This document shows, one piece after another, positions 18,581-26,235 of a stretch of DNA of 55,336 nt. Below the pieces are notes generated by a model that worked only from the letters and a program-made list of their open reading frames with translations, searched no databases and had not been told where the DNA came from. Origin of the DNA: Planctomycetaceae bacterium (GTDB lineage Bacteria > Planctomycetota > Planctomycetia > Pirellulales > Pirellulaceae); contig PBCP01000059.1 in NCBI GenBank assembly GCA_002717145.1, forward strand, positions 1-55,336, given 5' to 3'. The stretch's first letter is position 1. Every line of letters starts with the position of its first letter. Both the position numbers and the translations under genes were made by a program.

Positions 18581-21058
18581 CTAATCCTTTAAAGTGAATT
18601 CCGGAGTATTTATCAATGCCCAGAGAATATAGGACGCTGCATCCTTGGGTTTCGCTGGGTTTTCCTCAAATATTTTTCGGCATATTTCAAGTTCTTCGCT
18701 ATCGGGTTGGCGACTGTAGCACAACAGATAGATTCGCTCAATGATCTCAGCGGGCTCAGCCTTTTGATTATCAATCAATTTTGCAATCGCATTTGAGCTA
18801 TCTGTAACTTTGGCGTGTAACTCAGGCGAATTCATTAGGTGCAAAATTTGAGTGACCGTTGAATCCGGAGTACGCTCACAGGGTGGATCCTGATTTGGAT
18901 CAGGACGACCAAAGGTGTCCAAAAACAAGCTGGTTACCCGATGCGTCCAAATTTGATTTGACCGTGAACCATAAGGCATCGCTGAAAAGCTGTTCGGCAT
19001 CCCCGTAATATCAGTAATCGCATCCAACAAAACTTCTGCTCTTAATCGCACACGATAGTGCCGGGAATAATTTCGGGTATCAGCGATGTTCCGATCGGTT
19101 GGCTCCGAACTTAAGCCGTATACGTAGGACTTGGCTATGACCCCAATCAATTCCTTAATGTCATATTGTTGCTCAGCGAAGTACTCACCAAGGGCCGACA
19201 ACAGTGGTTCATTTGTCGCCGGATTAGTGGCCCGCAAATCATCTACGGGCTCAACAAGACCGCGCCCCATCATGTCGGCCCAAACCCGATTCGCCATCAC
19301 CTTACCGAAATAGCTGTTCTCCTTGGAGACCATCCAATCAGCAAGTTTCCCACGCATTGAATAGTCGCTCTGCAGTTCAGTCTCCGAAAACTCAACCGTT
19401 CCATAAAGTGGCCGTGGCGAAAGAACGGCTCCCGTCAGCGGATGAGACACACTTCCACTAGAAGCTTCCATAATTACCTCTTCTGATCCGGAAATCGGAG
19501 GTGAGAGGCCAGTGCCCTTACGACCTACACGAGCGAAAAATGCTGCAAAGGAATAAAAATCCTCCTGACTCCAACGCTCAAACGGGTGGTGATGACACTT
19601 GGCACAGTCCAATCGAATCCCAAGAAAGAGCTGACTGACAAGTGTGGTAACTTCGTCGGGTGATCGTCTATCACGAAACAGTGTCGATGCTCCGTTGCGG
19701 AAAGTCGATCCTTCCGCGGTTACAAGCCCGCGAACAAATTCGTCATAGGGACGATTTTCGCGAAAAGCTTGGCGGATCCAATTGTCATAATTAAGGACAG
19801 CTTTGATTCCAACACGATATGGATTCGGACGTAATAAATCAGTCCATTTGTTGGCCCAGTGATCCACATACTCAGGTTGCTCTAACAGCCAGTCCACCAG
19901 CTTATCGCGTTTATCAGCAGCCGTATCGTTAACATATTGCTGAGTTTCTTCGGGAGTAGGTAATCGCCCTATGATGTCTATGAATAGCCGCCGGACAATT
20001 TTAGAATCTTCAGCTGGATCTGAAGCAGTGATACCTAACAGTTGAAGTTTATTCCAAACGTTGTCGTCAATGAAATTATTCCGTGGCAGATCTGCATAGT
20101 ATTGCTCAGGCACACTGCCAGCTAACGGAATGAGAACCCTGCAAGTGGCAATCGCCCCCATAAACCTTGCCATGATCGTGGCTTCGCCCGGAATTGGCCC
20201 TGACTTGATAACTCCCTGATCTGAAACACCAACAACAACACTTTCATTGGACTGAAACGCGCTCTGCCCTGTTACGTCCCGTTTAGAACCGTCAGAGTAG
20301 GACGCGACAACCACCAGCTGTTGCGTTTCCATGGGAATCATGACCCGATCAGTGGGGAATATTTCAACACTCTCGAGAACTGGTTCTTCTTCGATTTCCC
20401 GTGGCGCACCGGATTGGATCCAACGCAGGATAGTTTGATAATCGTCGCTGTCATCGGGTAAGCGAATACCGCCTCCGTGTGGTACGTGCCCTGCTCCTTT
20501 TTTAAGCAACAGACTTTCCTTAGGTGATGCCGGAAAGATTCGACGTCCACGTGCTTCACGTGTGAGAGCGTTAAAATCGAACTCAGAATCGAATCCAAGC
20601 AACGACAGTTGGAAGCCGTTTTGCCCGCGTGCTTTTCCGTGGCATGGTCCTGTACTACAGCCCCTTGCAGCCAGAATCGGTTGAATATGCAATTCAAAAC
20701 TTACAGGCCCCTCAAGCTCATAATCGGTGACACCCACTCGAATTTCGTTTTGCAAATCGCCGAGTTTGACTTGAATAGTAGTATTGCCGTTTGAACTTGG
20801 CCGAATAATTCCATTTTCCGAGACTTTAGCAATACTAGCGTCGGACAATTCGAATGTGACATCATTTGTGACTTCACGGCTATGGTCCTGTTCATGCAAA
20901 ACCACAACAATGCGTTGCAGATCGGTACGATAACGCAGCTTCAGGTCGGTCGGAAACACTTCCAACTCTGCTGCCTCAACCCCCCCAGTGCCATCCACTA
21001 TTAAATCGGTGCCACCCACAAACAGGAGTATTAATATCAAAAAACGCCTAAAAAACAC
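18581..21058 (-). CDS. DUF1549/DUF1553 protein with Ig-like (BIG2) domains and CX4CH motif
   Basis: An 825-residue exported protein (signal 1-30). Domain order: an Ig-like domain (about 31-112), a cytochrome-like region with CSTGPCH at 134-140, a second Ig-like domain (about 235-320, VEIFPTDRVMIPMETQQL), DUF1549 (about 330-560, with a CAKCHHHPFERW block) and DUF1553 (about 600-820, KVMANRVWADMMGRGLVEP). The first heme-like motif has four rather than two residues between the cysteines, unlike the CYECH of the paralogue at 787-3231. The gene is the first of a two-gene unit with the PPC protein. The partner differs from the first paralogue, which pairs with DUF1501. Confidence 0.9.
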   Translation of the reverse strand: MFFRRFLILILLFVGGTDLIVDGTGGVEAAELEVFPTDLKLRYRTDLQRIVVVLHEQDHSREVTNDVTFELSDASIAKVSENGIIRPSSNGNTTIQVKLGDLQNEIRVGVTDYELEGPVSFELHIQPILAARGCSTGPCHGKARGQNGFQLSLLGFDSEFDFNALTREARGRRIFPASPKESLLLKKGAGHVPHGGGIRLPDDSDDYQTILRWIQSGAPREIEEEPVLESVEIFPTDRVMIPMETQQLVVVASYSDGSKRDVTGQSAFQSNESVVVGVSDQGVIKSGPIPGEATIMARFMGAIATCRVLIPLAGSVPEQYYADLPRNNFIDDNVWNKLQLLGITASDPAEDSKIVRRLFIDIIGRLPTPEETQQYVNDTAADKRDKLVDWLLEQPEYVDHWANKWTDLLRPNPYRVGIKAVLNYDNWIRQAFRENRPYDEFVRGLVTAEGSTFRNGASTLFRDRRSPDEVTTLVSQLFLGIRLDCAKCHHHPFERWSQEDFYSFAAFFARVGRKGTGLSPPISGSEEVIMEASSGSVSHPLTGAVLSPRPLYGTVEFSETELQSDYSMRGKLADWMVSKENSYFGKVMANRVWADMMGRGLVEPVDDLRATNPATNEPLLSALGEYFAEQQYDIKELIGVIAKSYVYGLSSEPTDRNIADTRNYSRHYRVRLRAEVLLDAITDITGMPNSFSAMPYGSRSNQIWTHRVTSLFLDTFGRPDPNQDPPCERTPDSTVTQILHLMNSPELHAKVTDSSNAIAKLIDNQKAEPAEIIERIYLLCYSRQPDSEELEICRKIFEENPAKPKDAASYILWALINTPEFTLKD

Positions 21059-21182
21059 GTCTAAGCTCCAAGTCTATTACCAACTAATTACCCATTTATT
21101 CTACCAAATCCAGTGCCGCCCTCTCATACCTCTTTCGACAATTCACTACTCCCCAAAAACACATTCAGCTCCCACATTCCAT

Positions 21183-21233
21183 TGCCACCCACTCACTTGC
21201 CGTCAAATTCCGGAAATCCTTGAGTGGGTGGCA
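21183..21233. repeat. REP-like palindrome, copy in divergent intergenic region
   Basis: A perfect 13-bp inverted repeat: TGCCACCCACTCA at 21183-21195 and TGAGTGGGTGGCA at 21221-21233, with a 25-base loop. The arm shares the core GCCACCCACT with the copies at 26115-26235 and 31515. It lies between the divergent genes starting at 21058 (-) and 21322 (+). Confidence 0.8.
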
Positions 21234-21321
21234 CCAGTTTCTTAACACTCAGGTCATGCGAGCTGATGAATGGTACTTAGTTCCCGCTTGCCGTTTTACG
21301 GAGTAGGAGGATAGGGATACA

Positions 21322-22191
21322 ATGGCTAGCAGAATAAGAAATTTGAGAGAGACAATGAGCGACCATAAGCAAAATTTCGATATAATTCCGCAAGTTGAAT
21401 CAATCGAGGAAATTGAACGCCAGCTAGATTTTTTTCCGGCCTCTGAAGAGAAGTGTGAAACCCTTACGATCGAACAGGTTCGAAACTATAACCAAAATGG
21501 TTTCATATCCGGGTTAGAAGTATTTACAGATTCCCAGGTTCTTGAGCTCAGGCGATTCTTCGATGGTTTATTAGCCGATACCATCAAACAAGGCGGGAAT
21601 AGCTATTCGATTAGCACAGCCCATTTTAGGCATGCAAGGGTATACGACCTTTTAAAACATCCCGTCATAGTCGGATACGTTAAAGACATTCTTGGAGAAA
21701 ACGTGATCGGCTGGGGTAGCCACTTCTTTTGCAAAATGCCTCACGACGGAAAAGCTGTTTCTTGGCACCAAGACGCCAGTTATTGGCCATTAACGCCTTC
21801 AAAAACGGCAACGGTTTGGCTCGCAATCGACGACACCGATGCCGAGAATGCTTGTATGCGGTTCATACCAAAATCTCATTTACATGGCCATCTAAATTGG
21901 CGTGAGAGTAGCCCTGACGAGAACAATGTATTGAATCAAACTGTCGAAAATGCTTTGGATTTTGGAGATTCACCTATAAATAATGAACTAAAAGCAGGGC
22001 AAATCTCCATTCACAATGACTTACTTCTACACGGAAGCAACGCCAATAACTCTGACCGCAGACGCTGTGGATTGACACTGCGATATTGTGCAGCAGACGT
22101 ACATGCCTATATGGACTGGAACTTAAAAGGGGTTGTCGTGTCTGGAGAGGCAAACCCCACGCTTTGGCCTGGCGCTATACGACCGCAATAA
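21322..22191 (+). CDS. Phytanoyl-CoA dioxygenase (PhyH) family protein
   Basis: A 289-residue Fe(II)/2-oxoglutarate oxygenase. The iron ligands are H149 and D151 in WHQDASYWPL and the distal H237 in LLLHGSNANN. The arginine that binds 2-oxoglutarate is probably in the following RRCGLTLRY segment. The AGGAGG site about 12 bases before the ATG at 21322 supports this start, though an ATG at 21355 is also possible. The substrate is not predictable; PhyH proteins act on many small molecules. The gene stands alone, divergent from the DUF1549 operon. A hairpin just after the stop has its T-tract on the opposite strand and seems to serve the next gene. Confidence 0.9.
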   Translation: MASRIRNLRETMSDHKQNFDIIPQVESIEEIERQLDFFPASEEKCETLTIEQVRNYNQNGFISGLEVFTDSQVLELRRFFDGLLADTIKQGGNSYSISTAHFRHARVYDLLKHPVIVGYVKDILGENVIGWGSHFFCKMPHDGKAVSWHQDASYWPLTPSKTATVWLAIDDTDAENACMRFIPKSHLHGHLNWRESSPDENNVLNQTVENALDFGDSPINNELKAGQISIHNDLLLHGSNANNSDRRRCGLTLRYCAADVHAYMDWNLKGVVVSGEANPTLWPGAIRPQ

Positions 22192-22221
22192 AAAAAGGGT
22201 AAGCCGCAATTGCTTACCCTT
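22191..22221 (-). terminator. Intrinsic terminator of the coiled-coil gene
   Basis: A perfect 10-bp stem, AAGGGTAAGC at 22195-22204 and GCTTACCCTT at 22212-22221, with a 7-base loop. On the minus strand it is followed by a run of six T, as expected for termination of the gene ending at 22249. The plus strand lacks a T-run after the stem. Confidence 0.8.
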
Positions 22222-22248
22222 AAGCGAATTTGAAATTGGATTCGCGAA

Positions 22249-23196
22249 TTACTCTTCTTCATTATTTTCATTCTGCGGACTAACTGGAGTCGCAGGAATT
22301 GCGTCTTGATCTTCAGGTACAGGTTGAGGCTCTGGTACTTGCTCCGGTTCAGCTTGCTGAGCAGTAATTTGTGCTACAGCTTTATCGACCTGAGTCATCA
22401 ATTCCGCTGATAGCTCTGCCAAGGCTTGTTCCAAGTCTACTTTCGTTAGTGCCAACGAGCTTTGATTCTCCTTAGTAAGTTTCTTGGATAATTCTGCCGC
22501 AAATGTATCGTTTTGCTTGGCAAGAGCCTTAGCCAATTCTTCAACTCGAGCTGATAAAGTCTCTTCGCTTGTCGTTGCAAGAGCAGCAATCATCTTTTCA
22601 TTTGCTTTTGCCTGCTCTTGAGATGCCGTTTGGAATTCTGCCGTCAAAGATTTAAACATTGCAGCCAAACGAGCCCTCGCACGCTTATTTGCTTGTGCAT
22701 GCTGTTTCAAGGCTTGTTCATGGGCTAACGTCAACTCCTCTTGGTATTTTGCATTAGCCTCTACTATAGCTTTGCCTTGAGCGTCTAACGTTTTTGCCGC
22801 ATCGGCGTACTGTTTAGAAAGAGTCGTCGCATGTGCTTTTGCAGTTTCCTCTAGGCTTTTTGCATGGGACGCCGAGTCCGCAGTCAGCTTTTGGCTATGA
22901 GCCTGAGCTTGCTGTTGAAGCTTTTTGCTTTCTGCGGCAACTTTAGCTTCGGTTGCTTTACGTAAGGTTTCTGTAGCAACAGCTACATCTTTATCAAGCT
23001 TGTCTGAGAGTTCACCATACAACTCACCCTTAAGTTCTTGCTTTAACTGCTCGCGTTGATACTCTTTCGCTCGTCGAAACAACAAAGGCTTTTTAAAGAT
23101 CGGCTCTTTATTGGATTTAGCCTGCACTTCAACAAAGTCAACAAACAACACGGACACTGCAACCACAAGGGCCAATATGAATCGACTATCAAACAT
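22249..23196 (-). CDS. Exported Ala/Gln/Lys-rich coiled-coil protein
   Basis: A 315-residue protein when started at the ATG at 23196, which has AGGAGA 8 bases upstream; earlier in-frame ATGs at 23214 and 23292 lack a well-spaced site. The N-terminus (MFDSRFILALVVAVSVLFVDFVEVQA) is a signal peptide or anchor. Residues from about 45 to 285 form one long amphipathic helix region rich in A, K, E and Q, with almost no Pro or Gly, of the apolipoprotein/long coiled-coil kind. The tail (from about 285) is acidic and proline-rich (QAEPEQVPEPQPVPEDQDAI). No enzymatic domain is visible. A structural envelope role is only a guess. Confidence 0.75.
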   Translation of the reverse strand: MFDSRFILALVVAVSVLFVDFVEVQAKSNKEPIFKKPLLFRRAKEYQREQLKQELKGELYGELSDKLDKDVAVATETLRKATEAKVAAESKKLQQQAQAHSQKLTADSASHAKSLEETAKAHATTLSKQYADAAKTLDAQGKAIVEANAKYQEELTLAHEQALKQHAQANKRARARLAAMFKSLTAEFQTASQEQAKANEKMIAALATTSEETLSARVEELAKALAKQNDTFAAELSKKLTKENQSSLALTKVDLEQALAELSAELMTQVDKAVAQITAQQAEPEQVPEPQPVPEDQDAIPATPVSPQNENNEEE

Positions 23197-23458
23197 CTTA
23201 CCTATCTCCTGCATACTTCCTCGTTTAAGGAATCGGCAAACTAGACTACATGCTGCCGTTAAATATCCCCAAAACAATGGTAAATAGCTCAATTTATCTA
23301 TTTTACCCCTTAGCTTTCATAAAAGGCAATCGTAATTACAACAAGATTGTCATACGTTTCCTCTGGAACCAATACGTATTCCACAAAAGCCGCATAATCG
23401 TTACTATTTCGGCCAATCAAGATACACTCAAATAGACTTATGTAACTGGATTAATACA

Positions 23459-24859
23459 TTGAATTGTCGAAATATTACCTACACGGTAACGATACTAACC
23501 TTCTTTTACTCGCCTAGCTTGAAGGCGCAGGATTCGTCTTTGCCTGAGCTGACAATCCAAGAAGCGGCTCCGACAACAATCGATCTCGATCCTATTGAAT
23601 CTGAGACGGAAGAGAAATCAACGCAATCTGTTTTAGCCCTCGATGAAGAATCGTCGACTCAAGCATCGGAATTGGTGAATCAAGGCAATTCCGGCGATGA
23701 ACTTTCAGTGCCCTCGAATGAAACCGTGGTTGAAGATTTCGTCGAACCCCGAAGGTTACGAGATATTGATCTGGACCTATTTGAAAACCGCCTGAAGCTA
23801 TTTCGGGGATTTGACCAGTGGGATTCAGACCAAGTTGGACGATGGGCTCGAGTTGACTACTTAATTTCGTGGCGTCGTGGAACCCGTACTCCAGCACTTG
23901 CAACGACCAGTTCTGCAGGCACGGCTATCGAAGATGCCGGAGTGTTAGGGCTCAATTCGACTTCAAATCTACTCGGAAGCAACATTTTAAATGATGAATC
24001 AACTCCCGGAGTTAGAGTAGATTTTGGTAAATGGCTTCCTGGAAGTGATGTCGCTATTGGAGCTCGATTCTACTCCATGTTTGATGCTGGATCCTCTTAC
24101 ACATTTAACCAGGGGATTGTGGCTCGTCCGTTCTTCAACGTGGACGCTGGTGAAAACCAATCGTTACCAGTCAATTTTGACGGGAGCGAAGTAGGGTCCC
24201 TAACAATAAGCTCTACGGCGAAAATGCTAGGTACCGATGTCTATGTAATGCGGCCATGGCGTTCAAGTGGAATCACACGAATCAATTTCGTTTCTGGTTA
24301 TCAGTTCAGCCGATTTGATGAATCACTTGCTATCAGCAATGACTCGACAAATCAGGATGGAAGAAACTCAATTCCGATTGGAACACAATTAGAAGTTACT
24401 GATACCTTTCGCACAAAAAATGTGTTTCACGGTGGACTCTTAGGTCTGTCGTCAGATATAGACGGCGTTGATTACACTGTTTCATTCCTCGCAAAAGTTG
24501 GCCTTGGGGGAGTCAACCAAACCATTATTACTAGTGGAACATCAGTAATCACCGATCCGAATGGAGGCACGAACACACTAGAAGGGCTTCTTGTGCGTGA
24601 TAGTAATAGAGGGGAATTCACAAGAAGTCGATTCACTGCGATTCCGGAATTCAGTGTTAGATATACAAAGCATCTCAATGATTCGTTGGATTTCTCACTC
24701 GGGTATTCAGTGATCTATTGGGGACACGCTGTACAGCCTGGAAATCAGATCGACACCAATGTAGATATGACAAATACTTCTGGCCAGCCCACGATGCCCT
24801 TCACCATCGATCACTATTGGGCACAGTCGTTGAACATGGGATTGACCTTCCGATACTAA
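23459..24859 (+). CDS. BBP7-type outer membrane beta-barrel protein
   Basis: A 466-residue protein with a signal peptide (MNCRNITYTVTILTFFYSPSLKAQ, from a TTG at 23459). An acidic linker of about 80 residues follows. Then comes a barrel domain with alternating hydrophobic strands, ending with the aromatic FRY typical of outer-membrane insertion. The block VDFGKWLPGSDVAIGARFY and the segment HYWAQSLNMGLTF fit the planctomycete BBP7 family (formerly DUF1551). It is probably an outer membrane porin or structural barrel. The TTG start is the weakest part of the model. No operon partner. Confidence 0.8.
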   Translation: MNCRNITYTVTILTFFYSPSLKAQDSSLPELTIQEAAPTTIDLDPIESETEEKSTQSVLALDEESSTQASELVNQGNSGDELSVPSNETVVEDFVEPRRLRDIDLDLFENRLKLFRGFDQWDSDQVGRWARVDYLISWRRGTRTPALATTSSAGTAIEDAGVLGLNSTSNLLGSNILNDESTPGVRVDFGKWLPGSDVAIGARFYSMFDAGSSYTFNQGIVARPFFNVDAGENQSLPVNFDGSEVGSLTISSTAKMLGTDVYVMRPWRSSGITRINFVSGYQFSRFDESLAISNDSTNQDGRNSIPIGTQLEVTDTFRTKNVFHGGLLGLSSDIDGVDYTVSFLAKVGLGGVNQTIITSGTSVITDPNGGTNTLEGLLVRDSNRGEFTRSRFTAIPEFSVRYTKHLNDSLDFSLGYSVIYWGHAVQPGNQIDTNVDMTNTSGQPTMPFTIDHYWAQSLNMGLTFRY

Positions 24860-24885
24860 TTCGCCATTTGATAGTTAAGCCGTAT

Positions 24886-25929
24886 TCAATTTGAAAGATA
24901 GACTTGGTTAGCTGTTGAAACTCCATGAATACATCGTTTCTTTTGAGCTGAGGCTATTGCTGCAAGCTTTTCTGGACTTCCCGCAAATAACTTGTAGCTT
25001 TTTTCAAACTCCATGGCAGTCTGCCTCCAGTTTTCGGGGATAACCCCAAGACGGACCAGAATTCCATTAACGCTGGCACCTGTTTGGGAATTATTTACAA
25101 GCGAATCTTTGCACACTACGTACTGAAGAACTCGAAGATACTTGATTGTATCTACTGGTAAAAATTTGTCACAAAGTTGAATATTGTTGACTTTCGCTCT
25201 GCCCAATTCCATTGTCTCAAGCCAATTGAACTCTTCTTGAATGGCAGAATTCCTAGTCAAATACTCTGGGAACTCTCCTGCAGTGACTTTGATTAGATTC
25301 AATCGATTTGTCAGGCTTGTAAACTGCGCGAATCCAGGTAAGTCAACAATGTTCGCTCTAAGAGGGTTCAATTCAACATAAATGGTTGCCGCAAGAACTG
25401 CTGCTGGATCTAACAGCCGTTGACAGTAGAAACGCCCTTCCCAAAATCGCCCTGCACAACCATCTTCTTTATTTGCACGTCGTGCCACAGCTTCTTCCCA
25501 ACGAGCCATAAAAATAGAAATATCTGCCAGTTTCTCTTTCCCTTGAGCAAATCCATCACGATCTTCAAGAATCTCCTGTACTCGTTCCGGGGCGGCCTCA
25601 GTTGGCAAGCTGCTTAGACACTGGTATCCGGGGTAGAGACGTGCTAGACGCGTAGCGACCTCATAATCATCCATACCATCTAACCAATCAGGCCGATTTC
25701 GGAGGATTAAATGCGTATGATTATCCATAATGGCATAAGCACAGATCTCAATTGCCATTACTTCTGTCAGCGATTGAAACCATTGCTCAATCCAAGCTTT
25801 TCTATGATGGTTACTCGATGTTGATTTGAAATCTTTACCTAGTAGGAGAGCCTGACGTACACACCTAGTAGTTATGTGATAAAAACCGATCTCTTTTCGA
25901 TTGAATACATCTTTGCGACGTAGAACCAT
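24886..25929 (-). CDS. REP-associated tyrosine transposase (RAYT, Y1/IS200-like)
   Basis: A 347-residue Y1 transposase. The ATG at 25929 is chosen over 25959 because AAAGGA lies 9 bases upstream. It contains FYHITTRCVRQALLLG near the N-terminus, the HxH metal motif H71-T-H73 in MDNHTHLIL, GRFWEGRFYCQRLLDP, and the likely nucleophile Y184 in AATIYVELNPLRANIV. It lacks a TnpB partner and terminal IS ends, as expected for domesticated RAYTs, which process chromosomal REP palindromes. A cluster of palindromic repeats lies 186-306 bases upstream of its start. The C-terminal 100 residues are not recognised. The gene seems intact. Confidence 0.88.
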   Translation of the reverse strand: MVLRRKDVFNRKEIGFYHITTRCVRQALLLGKDFKSTSSNHHRKAWIEQWFQSLTEVMAIEICAYAIMDNHTHLILRNRPDWLDGMDDYEVATRLARLYPGYQCLSSLPTEAAPERVQEILEDRDGFAQGKEKLADISIFMARWEEAVARRANKEDGCAGRFWEGRFYCQRLLDPAAVLAATIYVELNPLRANIVDLPGFAQFTSLTNRLNLIKVTAGEFPEYLTRNSAIQEEFNWLETMELGRAKVNNIQLCDKFLPVDTIKYLRVLQYVVCKDSLVNNSQTGASVNGILVRLGVIPENWRQTAMEFEKSYKLFAGSPEKLAAIASAQKKRCIHGVSTANQVYLSN

Positions 25930-26114
25930 CTTTGGAATCCTTTGCAAAAGCGGACACATGAGCCTCCCTTACGAAGTTGCCAAATATCGAGAAAAGGCGG
26001 CACAAAGATCTACAAATATTTGTCATTCCGTAGACAACACACGCTATTTTGCCTGATTCACAACAAAACCCACCAACGCTCGCTCCACGTGATCCCAGCG
26101 TTGCTAGCCCAGGT

Positions 26115-26235
26115 CACATTCACCGAAATGGTGCCACCCACTCTCACATTCCACGAAATGGTGCCACCCACTCTAGCTACTAGTGGGTGGCACTAGAATT
26201 AGACCCCATCATGTAACAACCAAGTGGGTGTCACC
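26115..26235. repeat. REP-like palindrome array beside the RAYT gene
   Basis: Two abutting 30-bp direct units (26115-26144 and 26145-26174) differ at only three positions, and each carries GTGCCACCCACT (26131-26142 and 26161-26172). The inverted arm AGTGGGTGGCAC follows at 26182-26193, giving a perfect 12-bp stem with a 9-base loop. A degenerate inverted arm, AAGTGGGTGTCACC at 26222-26235, can pair with the outer unit. The last arm overlaps the stop codon of the giant surface-protein gene. Confidence 0.85.

Noticed and set aside
26115..26174. Two 30-bp direct units that might start a CRISPR array
   Set aside because: The units abut with no spacers, there are only two, no cas genes are near, and the units carry palindromic arms next to a RAYT gene.
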